A DNA stretch of 64,000 nt from CAVQMB01 sp963713445 (GTDB lineage: Bacteria > Pseudomonadota > Gammaproteobacteria > Competibacterales > Competibacteraceae): NCBI GenBank assembly GCA_963713445.1, contig CAVQMB010000047.1:1-64000 (forward strand). Reading direction: 5' to 3'. The translations under genes were made by a program, and so were the position numbers. Below, piece by piece: positions 46,524 through 56,900 of this stretch; position 1 is the stretch's first letter, and the number at the start of each line of letters is the position of its first letter. The notes beneath the pieces are model-generated. The model was not told where the DNA came from. It searched no databases and saw only the letters and a list, made by a program, of their open reading frames with translations.

Positions 46524-46757
46524 GTGTTCATCACCCTCACCGATTGCGGCCGGCGTACCCTGGCCAGCGCCCCAACCCTGCTGCAGAACCATTTTGTCCG
46601 CGCCTTCGGCCAGCTCAAGGATTCGGAACAGACCCAGCTGCTAGCCGCGCTGCAACAGCTTGCCGAGATGATGCAGGCACCAGCGGCCGACAAGGGCTCG
46701 CCGGTCGCCAGTCTGAGCGCCCTCGCCGGCGACGAACACGAACATTCCGTCCGCTGA
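46524..46757 (+). pseudogene. Truncated MarR-family regulator (C-terminal part only)
   Basis: 77 residues from GTG 46524. VFITLTDCGRRTLASAPTLLQNHFVRAFGQL matches the wing end and C-terminal dimerisation helices of the MarR protein that leads NAGGN operons in Pseudomonas-like genomes. The N-terminal helices and recognition helix are absent; the space before it (46442-46523) is only promoter. An ATG at 46493 gives just MNSSADICR in another frame. This looks like an internal deletion that left promoter, operator and C-terminus, not a one-base error. Confidence 0.6.
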
Positions 46758-46797
46758 CGCCTGCAACCATTCCACGACACCGACACAAGGAGTCTCC

Positions 46798-48570
46798 ATG
46801 TGCGGCATTGTTGGCGAAATCCGATTCGACGGTGACGCCGCCCGAATCCCGTTACTGGATCAGATGAACGACGCCCAGCGCCGACGAGGTCCCGATGGTG
46901 CCGGCCTGTTCGTCCAGGGGCCGCTCGGCTTTGGCCACCGTCGCCTGAAGATCATGGACCTGAGCGAGCATGCCCAGCAGCCCATGTTCGACCCGGAACT
47001 GGGGCTGGGCGTCGTGTTCAATGGCGCGATCTACAATCACCCTGAACTGCGGCGCGAATTGCAGCAGCAGGGCTACCGGTTCTTCTCATCCGGCGACACC
47101 GAGGTGTTGATCAAGGCCTACCATGCCTGGGGCGCTGATTTCGTGCAGCGCCTGCACGGTATGTTCGCGTTCGCCCTGTGGGAGCGTGATTCCGGGCGGG
47201 TGTTGCTGGGTCGCGACCGGCTCGGGATCAAACCGCTGTATCTCAGTCATGACAACCGCCGCCTGCGGTTCGCCTCCAGCCTGCCAGCGCTGCTGATCGG
47301 TGGCGACGTCGATACCGCGCTGGATCCGGTGGGACTGCACCACTACCTCAGTTTCCATTCGGTGGTGCCGGCCCCGCATACCATTCTGCGGGGCGTGCAA
47401 AAGCTGCCCCCGGCCCACCTGATGCAGATCGAGCCCGATGGTCACAGCCGTCAGTGGTGCTACTGGCGACCACAGTTCAACCTGGACGCCGACGACGAGG
47501 CCCGCAGTTTCGACGACTGGCGCGATCAGCTCCTGGCGGCACTGCGGACCGCGGTCAGCCGCCGGCTGGTGTCGGACGAACCGGTCGGGGCACTGCTCTC
47601 GGGTGGCGTCGATTCCAGCCTCATTGTTGGGCTGATGTGCGAGGCCGACGCAGCCCGGCTGCGGACGTACTCGATCGGTTTCGAGGATGTCGGCACGGAG
47701 CGCGGCAACGAATTCCAGTATTCCGATCTTGTTGCCCGGCACTTCGGCACCGATCACGAACGCATCTTCGTCGACAGCCGCCGGTTGCTGCCGGAATTGC
47801 CCAATGCCATTCGCGCGATGAGCGAGCCCATGGTCAGCCATGACTGCGTGGCATTCTATCTGCTGTCCGAGGCAGTCTCCCAACACAGCAAGGTGGTGCA
47901 GAGCGGCCAGGGTGCCGATGAGGTGTTCGGTGGCTATCACTGGTATCCGCCGCTCATGGGCAGCAACGATGGCCTGGCTGACTATCGCCGGGTTTTCTTC
48001 GACCGCGACCATGCTGAATACCTCGACACCGTACACCCACGCTTCCATGGTATCGATTACAGCAGCCAGTTCGTAGCCGGGCATTTCGCCCAGGCCGGCG
48101 CTAACAGCGCCATCGACCGGGCGCTGCGGCTGGACACCACCGTCATGCTGGTCGATGACCCGGTCAAGCGTGTCGACAACATGACCATGGCCTGGGGACT
48201 GGAAGCCCGGGTGCCGTTCCTGGACCACGAGCTGGTGGAACTGGCCGCGCGCATCCCGGCCCGCCACAAAATCGCCGAGGGCGGCAAGCACGTACTCAAG
48301 GAGGCGGCCCGCCAGGTGATCCCCGCTGCGGTGATCGACCGGCCCAAGGGCTATTTCCCGGTACCGGCACTCAAATATCTGCGTGGTCCGTTTCTGGAGT
48401 ATGTGCAGGATGCCCTCAGCCGGCCGGCCGCGCGCCAGCGCGAGCTGTTCAATCCAGGCTATCTGGCAACGCTGCTTAGGGATCCGGAGGCCCACATCAC
48501 CCCACTGCGGGGATCGAAACTGTGGCAACTGGCTTTGCTTGAGATCTGGCTGCAAACCCATGAGCTCTAA
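46798..48570 (+). CDS. N-acetylglutaminylglutamine amidotransferase
   Basis: 590 residues, asparagine-synthase type. Glutaminase domain starts with the catalytic Cys2 (MCGIVGEI) and has RRGPDGAG; the synthetase domain has the PP-loop SGGVDSSLI. It amidates the dipeptide made by Ngg to give N-acetylglutaminylglutamine amide, an osmoprotectant known in Pseudomonas and Sinorhizobium. AAGGAG is 8 bases upstream of the ATG. Its stop overlaps the ngg start by 11 bases. Confidence 0.92.
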   Translation: MCGIVGEIRFDGDAARIPLLDQMNDAQRRRGPDGAGLFVQGPLGFGHRRLKIMDLSEHAQQPMFDPELGLGVVFNGAIYNHPELRRELQQQGYRFFSSGDTEVLIKAYHAWGADFVQRLHGMFAFALWERDSGRVLLGRDRLGIKPLYLSHDNRRLRFASSLPALLIGGDVDTALDPVGLHHYLSFHSVVPAPHTILRGVQKLPPAHLMQIEPDGHSRQWCYWRPQFNLDADDEARSFDDWRDQLLAALRTAVSRRLVSDEPVGALLSGGVDSSLIVGLMCEADAARLRTYSIGFEDVGTERGNEFQYSDLVARHFGTDHERIFVDSRRLLPELPNAIRAMSEPMVSHDCVAFYLLSEAVSQHSKVVQSGQGADEVFGGYHWYPPLMGSNDGLADYRRVFFDRDHAEYLDTVHPRFHGIDYSSQFVAGHFAQAGANSAIDRALRLDTTVMLVDDPVKRVDNMTMAWGLEARVPFLDHELVELAARIPARHKIAEGGKHVLKEAARQVIPAAVIDRPKGYFPVPALKYLRGPFLEYVQDALSRPAARQRELFNPGYLATLLRDPEAHITPLRGSKLWQLALLEIWLQTHEL

Positions 48571-50372
48571 CAGCAACCGACCGCCATCGCTGCAGCGCAG
48601 CGCCCACCGCGGCCAACGTCTGCGCCGCGACCAGGGTTTAAGCGTGCAGCATCAGGCGGACCCGTCCACCCTGCCGGAGAGTCGCCAGCCGCCGGAGGAC
48701 GTTGTGGTGGATTGTGGTTGGGGCCGGTTGATCATGGCCCACACGTTCCACAAACCGGAGCGGATCGCCCGTGTGCTGAATGAGGAACACCCCGGCCAGC
48801 GCGACATCGCATTCTATGTACGCGATCCCCACGTCATCCTGTCACAGGCGCCGCAGACACTGTTCCTGGATCCGTCCCACACCTACCGGTTGTGGCTGGT
48901 CGATTACCAGCCCAGCGGTGTCCGTCCACGCGGCTTCTCGGTCCGCCGGCTGCGCACCAGAGCCGACGCAGCGGGCGTCAACCGCGTCTATGAAACCCGC
49001 CACATGGTACCAGTGGAGCCGGCGTTCGTATGGAAGCACCGGGCATCGCGGCGGCTGACCTACGTGGTCGCCGAGGATCATCGCAGCGGCGAGATCATCG
49101 GCACGGCCACCGGCGTCGACTACGTCAACGCCTTCGACGATCCGGAACGTGGCACCAGCCTCTGGTGTCTGGCGGTGGACCCGCAGACCGAGCATCCCGG
49201 CGTCGGCGAAGCCCTGGTGCGTTACCTGATCGAGCAGTACCAGGCGCGCGGCCGCGATTACCTGGATCTTTCGGTACTGCATGACAATCGCCAGGCCATC
49301 AGGCTGTACCAAAAGCTCGGTTTCCAGCGCGTACCGGTATTCGCCATCAAGCGCAAGAATGCCATCAACGAGCCGCTTTTCACCGGCCCCGACGAGGCTG
49401 AGCGGCAGCTCAACCCATATGCCCGCATCATCACCAACGAAGCCCGCCGGCGCGGCATCCACGTCGAGGTACTGGACGCCGAGGAGGGTTATTTCCGGCT
49501 CAGCTTCGGCGGACGCCGCATCACCTGCCGCGAGGCGCTGCCCGAGCTGACCTCCGCGATCGCCATGAGCCGCTGCCAGAACAAACGGGTAACCCTACGG
49601 TTACTGGCCGGCGCCGGCCTCTGCGTGCCGGCCCAGCAGGAAGTCACCGACGTTGCCAGCAGCGTTAGCCTTCCTCGCGCAGCACGGTGCCATCGTGGTA
49701 AAACCCGTCGATGGCGAGCAAGGCCACGGTATCAGCGTCAACCTGACTAACCCCGATGATATCAGCGCTGCCATCGACCGGGCCCGGCGGCATTGCGACC
49801 GGGTGGTGATGGAGCAGTTCTGCCCCGGCGAGGACCTGCGCGTCATCGTCATCAACTTCCAGGTGGTGGCGGCAGCGGTCCGGCGCCCGCCCCGGATTGT
49901 CGGTGATGGCCGCCACAGCATCCGCGAACTGATCCAGAAACAGAGCCGGCGCCGCGAAACGGCCACCGCCGGGGAGTCGCGGATCCCGATGGATCACGAA
50001 ACCGAGCGTTGTATCAGCAGCACCGGATATTCCATGAGCACGGTGCTGGAGTACGGTCAGCCGTTACAGGTCCGTAATACGGCCAACCTGCATACCGGTG
50101 GTACCATTCACGATGTGACCGACAAGCTCCACCCCACGCTCAAGGACGCTGCCGAGCGGGCTGCCCGCGCCCTGGAAATTCCGGTGGTCGGCCTCGACTT
50201 CATGGTTCCTGCCAGCGACCGGCCCGACTATGTCATCATTGAAGCCAATGAGCGTCCGGGACTGGCCAACCATGAGCCTCAGCCGACCGCCGAGCGCTTC
50301 ATGGATCTGCTGTTCCCGCTGACCGCGGAGGCGGCCAGTCGCTCCCGGGAGGATGCCCATGCGACGGCTTGA
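48560..50372 (+). pseudogene. ngg: N-acetylglutaminylglutamine synthetase, one +1 frameshift
   Basis: GNAT acetyltransferase domain (about residues 120-290, with HPGVGEALVRYLIEQYQARG) followed by an ATP-grasp ligase (after residue 330, VVKPVDGEQGHGISV and VVGLDFMVP, then IIEANERPGL). It makes N-acetylglutaminylglutamine. The frame from ATG 48560 runs to 49750 and the rest continues in the next frame to 50372. An extra base near 49655-49665 (QEVTDVA joined to LAFLAQHG) accounts for it. Reconstructed length 603 residues, as in homologues. If real, the break would separate acetyltransferase from ligase. Confidence 0.88.
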
Positions 50373-51534
50373 CATCGACCTCGACTACCTCAGCCGTACA
50401 CTGCTGGAACTGCTGGCCATTCCCAGTCCGGTGGGACTGACCGACGAGGTCGTGCATTACACCTGCAGCCGTCTGAAGGACCTCGACATCCCGTTCGAGC
50501 TGACCCGCCGGGGCGGGATCCGCGCCACCATCGGCGGCCGTCAGGCCGGCCAGGCGGCACGGGCCGTGGTGGCACACCTGGACACACTGGGTGCCATGGT
50601 GCGCGCGCTCAAGAGCAACGGGCGGCTGGCCTTGCTGCCGATCGGCACCTGGTCAAGCCGCTTCGCCGAAGGCGCCCGGGTAACCTTGTACACGGACGAC
50701 CATCGTTACCGCGGTACCATTCTGCCGCTGCTGGCCTCCGGCCATGCATTCAGCGATGCCGTGGACAATCAGCCGGTATCCTGGGATCACATCGAGCTGC
50801 GTATCGACGAATTCTGCAGCAGTTTTGCCGACCTGGAGCGGCTTGGCATCAACGTCGGCGACTACGTGGTCCTCGACCCGGGGCCGGAGCTGCTCCCGAA
50901 TGGCTTTGTCTGCTCGCGCTATCTCGACGACAAGGCGGGCGTGGCCGCGTTGCTAGCCGGCTGCAAGGCCCTGGTGGAATCCGGCTGCGAACTGCCGATC
51001 GACTTCTACCCGCTGTTCACGATCAGCGAGGAGGTCGGCTCTGGCGCCTCGGCTATCCTGCGCGGTGACATCAGCGAGATGGTCAGTATCGATATCGCGA
51101 TTCCGGCAGACGGCCAGAATTCGCGTGAACGGGGCGTGACCATCGGCATGCGCGACGCCAGCGGCCCGTATGATTACCACCTCAGCCACAAACTGCTGCG
51201 ATTGTGCCGCGCACACAGCATCGAACACCAGCGCGATGTATTTCGCTATTACCACAGTGACAGTGCCTCGGCGCTGGAGGCCGGCAACGATCTCCGCACG
51301 GCGCTGGTCGGCTTTGGTGCCGATTCCTCGCACGGGTACGAGCGAACCCATCTGAGCAGTCTGCAGGCGGTCGCCGAACTGGTCACACTGTATGCCCGGA
51401 GTGGCCCGACCATGGCCCGCGACACCCGCGAACTGGGCCCACTGGAAGGCTTTCCGCACCAGTTGGATCCCGAGGACATGCAGCCTCCGGGACCACCGCT
51501 ACCCAGCCCGCCGGACTTTCTCGACCACGAGTAA
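50359..51534 (+). CDS. M42-like peptidase of the NAGGN system
   Basis: 391 residues, zinc aminopeptidase-like family found with NAGGN genes. Metal-site motifs are AHLDTLG, LDDKAG and SEEVGSGAS, with a late His in SSHGYERTH. It may recycle the osmolyte. GGGAGG at 50347-50352 touches the ATG at 50353 but lies 6 bases before ATG 50359, so I choose 50359 (MRRLDIDLDYL). It overlaps the ngg stop. Confidence 0.88.
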   Translation: MRRLDIDLDYLSRTLLELLAIPSPVGLTDEVVHYTCSRLKDLDIPFELTRRGGIRATIGGRQAGQAARAVVAHLDTLGAMVRALKSNGRLALLPIGTWSSRFAEGARVTLYTDDHRYRGTILPLLASGHAFSDAVDNQPVSWDHIELRIDEFCSSFADLERLGINVGDYVVLDPGPELLPNGFVCSRYLDDKAGVAALLAGCKALVESGCELPIDFYPLFTISEEVGSGASAILRGDISEMVSIDIAIPADGQNSRERGVTIGMRDASGPYDYHLSHKLLRLCRAHSIEHQRDVFRYYHSDSASALEAGNDLRTALVGFGADSSHGYERTHLSSLQAVAELVTLYARSGPTMARDTRELGPLEGFPHQLDPEDMQPPGPPLPSPPDFLDHE

Positions 51535-51537
51535 ACG

Positions 51538-52533
51538 ATGATGTCGGAACCGCAACTTCCTCCCTATCCCTGGCTGGTCGCCGATGTCGGGGGCACTAAT
51601 GCCCGCTTCGCGGTGATCAATGGCCCGGGCCAACTGCCGGGCCGGCTTCAGGTTCTGCATTCGGATGACTTTCCCGCGTTCCAGGACGCGCTGGGTCATT
51701 ACCTGGCCAATACCGACGGCGAACGCCCACGGGCAGCGGCCATCGCCATCGCCGGACCGGTCACCGGCGATCAGGTGAGGTTTACCAATCATCCCTGGTC
51801 GTTCTCGATCGCCTCGACCCGGCGTACGCTACAGCTCGACCGGTTGCGGGTCATCAACGATTTCACTGCACTGGCGCTTGCCCTGCCGCATCTCGGCCCG
51901 GATGACACCCATCTGGTCGGACCGGGTGAGGCGGTGGCGGGTGCCCCACTGGCCTTGATCGGACCGGGAACCGGTCTGGGTGTATCGGGTCTGCTGCCCG
52001 CCGGCTCGCACTGGCTGCCGCTGTCCGGCGAGGGCGGTCATGCCACGCTGGCGCCGGGCAACAGCCGGGAGAGTGCCCTGCTCGACATTGTCCGCCAGGA
52101 TTTTCCGCACGTATCGGCGGAACGGGTTCTGTCCGGTTCCGGCCTGCCCAACCTTTACGCGGCGCTCGCGAAGCTTGAGGGCGACAAGGCCATCGGCGAC
52201 GTCACACCGGAATTCATCACCGATCGGGCACTCAGCCACAGCGATGACCTGTGTGTCGCGACCGTCAATACGTTCTGCAGCCTGCTAGGCGTTGTCGCAG
52301 GCAATCTCGTGCTGACCTTGGGCGCCCGCGGCGGCCTCTATATCGGCGGCGGCGTCGTGCCACGGCTTGGCCAATTCTTCGACCAGTCGCCGTTTCTCAC
52401 CAGTTTCAGCGCCAAGGGTCGCCATACCGGTTACCTCACGAAGGTGCCGGTACGGGTCATCAGGGCAGAGAGTCCGGCCTTGCTGGGCGCCGCACAGGCG
52501 TTCGCGGTATTCCCGGATGATGATCCCGTATGA
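51538..52533 (+). CDS. glk: Glucokinase
   Basis: 331 residues, ROK-unrelated bacterial glucokinase family (Glk). Phosphate-loop motif VADVGGTNARFAV, then IAIAGPVTGDQVRFTNHPWSFS and GPGTGLGVSGLLP, and GGGVVPRL. ATP-dependent phosphorylation of glucose in the cytosol. ATG 51538, with a second ATG directly after. It follows the NAGGN peptidase by 3 bases, so it may share the osmolyte operon or simply be co-transcribed. Converges with fimT at 52550. Confidence 0.9.
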   Translation: MMSEPQLPPYPWLVADVGGTNARFAVINGPGQLPGRLQVLHSDDFPAFQDALGHYLANTDGERPRAAAIAIAGPVTGDQVRFTNHPWSFSIASTRRTLQLDRLRVINDFTALALALPHLGPDDTHLVGPGEAVAGAPLALIGPGTGLGVSGLLPAGSHWLPLSGEGGHATLAPGNSRESALLDIVRQDFPHVSAERVLSGSGLPNLYAALAKLEGDKAIGDVTPEFITDRALSHSDDLCVATVNTFCSLLGVVAGNLVLTLGARGGLYIGGGVVPRLGQFFDQSPFLTSFSAKGRHTGYLTKVPVRVIRAESPALLGAAQAFAVFPDDDPV

Positions 52534-52549
52534 CCCGTGACCGCGCAGC

Positions 52550-53128
52550 TCATGGGTCCGGGCAGTCGATGGAAACCTGGTCACCATCGGCCACGCGGGG
52601 ACGTCCGGTCACGCTGAGGATCACCTTTTCCGCGGCATCCGGACCACGCTCGTCGCAGATGCGGAAAGAACCGTTGCCGACACCCATGTTGCTACGGCTC
52701 ATACCGCTCGGCAGATAAGCCACGAATTGGCTGAAATGGCCGCCGGAACGGATGGTCATGCCGTCAGCGATACCCTCCATTACACGCACGATGTCTTCAC
52801 CCTCGTCCGGGTCGATTTCACCGTTGCCATTGGGGTCGTTGAAAATGAGCCAGCCGTTCTCCCAGATGCGGTCATTGCCCGAATCACACTGCTTCAGATC
52901 GCTGCTGTGGCACATGGCTACCCGCTGTCCCCGGAGGATGGCCTCGGAACGGGCCAGATTGAGAGCGGACATGAATTCACTGGTAGCGGAAAGCATACGA
53001 CTGTCCAGAATCACGCCCCGCAGATCAGGCAAACCAATAACCAGCAGCACCGCCCCCAGCGTGACCACGATCAGAAGCTCAAGCAGCGTGAACGCACGCT
53101 GACCACGGTCGAATGTCACCAACTCCAT
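52550..53128 (-). CDS. fimT: GspH/FimT-type prepilin
   Basis: 192 residues. Prepilin signal AFTLLELLIVVTLGAVLLVIGLPDLRG after a short leader, then SALNLARSEAILRGQRVAMCHSS as in FimT. A charged DPNGNGEIDPDEGED insert and CDERGPDAAE near the C-terminus follow. Start MELVTFDRG at 53128 with strong GGGAGG about 8 bases upstream; the longer frame has no support. It is a minor pilin for type IV pilus assembly. Its gene follows pilE of the main cluster across a 233-base AT-rich gap. Confidence 0.88.
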   Translation of the reverse strand: MELVTFDRGQRAFTLLELLIVVTLGAVLLVIGLPDLRGVILDSRMLSATSEFMSALNLARSEAILRGQRVAMCHSSDLKQCDSGNDRIWENGWLIFNDPNGNGEIDPDEGEDIVRVMEGIADGMTIRSGGHFSQFVAYLPSGMSRSNMGVGNGSFRICDERGPDAAEKVILSVTGRPRVADGDQVSIDCPDP

Positions 53129-53176
53129 AGCTGACCTCCCCTTGAGGTTTGCCGCTTTACCTGACCGGCCACCCAC

Positions 53177-53409
53177 TGGAGTCAGCCGATCATTGTAGCC
53201 GCCCTTATTGATCGCAGGCGGGGCGTCAGGTACCAGGAGCGCAAGCCCCCGTTAGTACTCTGCGGCGTCCTTCTGGGTTGGTTTTGCTATTCTTTAAACG
53301 TCAATTATCTGTACTGGTGACAAAGATAGTCGTTCAATTATTTATTGTAAATATCGCGTTATGCCACTGAGCTTCCCGACATGGCCCCATCGCCCGGCCG
53401 TTACCCCGC
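53177..53409. other. AT-rich gap between fimT and pilE
   Basis: Contains an unusually AT-rich block (about 53285-53365) with TTGACG, TTGTCA and TTGAAC on the minus strand, probably promoter material for fimT. No clean -35/-10 pair or terminator was found. Confidence 0.4.
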
Positions 53410-53941
53410 TCACTGCCAACACGTTTCCAGGCAAGTCGTCGTGTTGCTGAACTTCGAACAGCCTTTGTTGCCGACGCTGTCGATTGTGACTGTGCCGCAT
53501 TTGTCGGCTTGTTGGGTGTTGACCGGCTGGGCTTCGAGTACAAACGCCGCCGCAGCCCGGATTGCTGGACAATGTGGAAGAAGGATCCGCGGGATCCGGC
53601 GGGTTGCTGGGGAACAGGATCTTGTAATAAGCCCCCGCACCATTGAAGGACCCACAGTTACTGCTACCGGCGATATTCGCGCTGGCGGGCGTGTACTGTT
53701 CCGGCAGACTGCAGCGGGTCACGGCATTTCCGGCACTGTCCTTGTCATACTGCCCGGTGGTGGTATAAGTGCGTTCCATGAACTGGGCATCCTCCAGCAG
53801 CACGGCTTTGGCCTCGGCCCGGCGGGACTTGCGCACCTGCTCGACATAGCTCGGGTAGGCGATCGCCACGATGATGGCCACTATCACCATTGCGATCATC
53901 AGCTCGATCAGCGTGAAGCCGCATCGCCTTCGTATTGCCAT
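53410..53941 (-). CDS. pilE: Type IV pilin PilE (C-terminal half frameshifted)
   Basis: N-terminus MAIRRRCGFTLIELMIAMVIVAIIVAIAYP with consensus prepilin signal; then SKRRAEAKAVLL-like alpha1 (RKSRRAEAKAVLLEDAQFME). The direct frame runs on to 53342 with a non-pilin tail. The other frame supplies FVLEAQPVNTQQADKCGTVTID and a C-terminal CLETCWQ, the normal PilE disulfide tail. One extra base between about 53545 and 53590 explains it; reconstructed length 176 residues. Last gene of the pil cluster, directly after pilY1. Confidence 0.85.
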
Positions 53942-56900
53942 TACTGCAACTGCTCCCAGGACTGTCTACCGACCGCACCGGGTTTATTGGAAATAGCCGT
54001 GAGCCGGTCGCCGGCATTCACACCCGGCAGGGGCACGAATTGCTGGCCCTGATCCAGCAGAGTGGTGCCCGGTAGCCTGATCAGGTGATCGAACGACAGG
54101 CCACTGGGGGCAGTGAGGCTGGGTTTGTCCGCCCCCAATGAGGTTTTGGCCTGAACCTTGTCGCTGTTGTCGAACGTACCGTCACCGTTGAGGTCGAACA
54201 CCGGCTGATCGTTGCGCCCACCCGAACCGGCGTCCAGGGCCATCAACCAGCCCGAATTCTTGTAGTCACACGGATTCGTAGCCGGAATCAGGGTGGCAAA
54301 CAGAATCCGGCCCTGGTTCAGTTGCGGGTTGTCGACCACCCGCTCGCCCTGAGCGGTACCACTGGGCGGCAACAGATCGATGTACCAGCCTTTCTGCGTG
54401 GTCCAGTCGACGCTATTGGCTGTGGTTGCACGCAACTGGCGGCCGTTCTGAGCCACCTGATCGGTGATGACCTGCTGTTGCAGATCCGAGCGCGTGATAC
54501 CGGTCGTCGTGCCGTCGTCCCAGATACCGTAAAAACTCTGCACATCCATATTGGTGCCATCGGAAGTGCCGAAGTATTTCCCGGTACCGAAGTACACCAT
54601 CTGGCCGCCGTTCAGCGCCGGTTCGGCTGCCGGCCGGACCGTGATCGGCTGGGCCTTGGCATTGCTGCCGGTGCCATCAGTTGCGGTAAACAGCAGTGAA
54701 ACGCCCCATTTCTTCGGCTTGGTATCACTAATATCGAATCGCCACAGGTGACCCTGCAGGTCGCCCGCGTAGACGAGATCGGTGTTGAGATCGCCGGTCA
54801 GGTCGTAAGTCGTCGGCGATGCCAGCCCGTTGCTGCCTGTTGTCGGCACCGGGATCTCGGCGATCAGCTGGCCTGTCGCCAGATTGACCACAAACAGGGA
54901 TGCCGTGTCAGTACCGTAGCCATTACCGAATACGGCCACCCAGGTTCCGTCGTTAAGCCGCGCAATGGTGGGCTGGCCGATGGTCGCCCCGAGATCGGCA
55001 AAACCGGTATCGGAATTGGAATCCTCCCACAGCACGTCACTCGCACTGAAGTTTGACGGGTCGGTCACATCCAGCGCATAGATGGCACTTCCACCCGCCC
55101 CAAGCGCGCCCACCAGTACCGTGTGCCAGGCGGCACTGCCATTGCCGGTGGCAATGTACGCGTCCGCGACAGTGGTATTACCATCCACGTAGAACTGGTG
55201 GTTCTTGTCATAAGCCGGGCTGGCGAGCTCGGGCAATTTTGCCATTAATGCGTTGGGAATGTAGCCGAACGCCTCGGCACCGGTATCCGCATTGAACCCG
55301 TGCAACATGCCGTCGTTGGCGCCGACATAAATCATCGGCGTCCGATTGGCTTTCGATTGCAGGAATGCACCGTATGAGGAACCTTCGGAACCAGGCAACA
55401 AGGCATCGCCAAAGTCTTCCTTGTGACTGAATACGGGATTGGAATCAATAATGTCACCCAGCAGCGTGGTCCGATTGCGGTAACTGCCACCGTTCTGCTG
55501 TTCGTTGGCATGGCTTCCGGCTATGAACGCCAGCAGACTCTGGGAGCCCAACGCCGCCCGCTGACTCTGGCTCAGACTATTCCACGCGAACGCCACACCC
55601 TTGCTCTTGTCTGGCCGCCAGGTCACCAGATCGCGGCCCGAGGGGTTCTGGCCGTAGGCCTGGTCGAGTTCTGTCGCGGCATTCCATTGCAAGGGTCCCG
55701 CGAACCCATTGGCCAGCACCTTATAGGCCAACAGGTCACCCGACCAGTCCGTCGAATTGAAGCCCGCCTGATAAATCAGGTTGTTGTCATTGAATACCGC
55801 CGAGTTTGCAGCAACCGATGCCACGCTCCCGGCAATTGTCGCGACGCCGCGAAACAGTTTCGCGAGATCACTCGCCAGCTTGGCCGGGTCGACCGCATAG
55901 TAATAATTGTCAGGGATGCCGTCGCCATTGCCGTCCCATGACGACTGCGTATCGGGGAATCCTGCTGATTTCACATAGCCACCCCATTTTGCGGCGTAGT
56001 AGAGCGGCGATTTGAGCAGCCCCGCCGGGGAGTTACCCAGCGTATAGCTGCGACTGCTGGCCGCATCCGTAAGCTTGCAGCGGTGATGGCAGTCGGCGCC
56101 TCCGGATGGATCGCTGTACGTGAAATCATGGATACCCGAACTGACGTGAAAGCCATCATCGGTCGTCCCGCTGATCACATAGCCGAATCCCATGGCATAA
56201 GGCGTCGATTCAGCAAACGTCTGGGTGGTTACCTGGATGGAACTGCCGCTGATCGAGTAGCTTAGAATACCCTTCATATCCGAATCGTGGTCACCGCCCT
56301 GCTCGCTGTCATCCCAGATGATCAGGAAGCTGCCGGTGCCATTCTGCGTGTCCTGGCTGATCACCTGGAAGCCGGTAATCGAGCAATTGCCTGCCGGGTT
56401 GAGCGAGGTATCACGACACGCCGGGAGAATAGTCACCGCCGGTGTTGTGCCCCCTGGCTGGGGGATCTCAATACGGGGTACAGCTGGCGCGAGATCGACA
56501 CCGTAGGTCTTGACGATCTGTTCGCCCGGGAGATCCTTGCGGATCGAATTGGTATAGGCGTAGTGCGCCAGGCCGGCGATATCATACGAGCCGGCCAGCC
56601 TCGGCGCTTCCGGGCAGATACCCAGCACGGTCCCGAAATTGTCAACCTGTTTGGCGGTGCAGAGCTGGTTGCTGTTGCTGCTGGTTTCCCCCACCAGCCA
56701 CTGCTTGCCATCGATACCCTCACCCTGGCCGACCGTGTCGGTCAGGCTGGACGCACTGCCGGCGCCGATGTCGCTGGTGTTCTGCAGTTCATCACTGTCG
56801 TAGGAGTTAACGCTGGCATTGAAATCGATGACATCGAGCGGCGTGCAGTAATTGGCGGAATCGAGCGGGTCCTTCCAGCTCGCGATTTTCAGGCCCGGAA

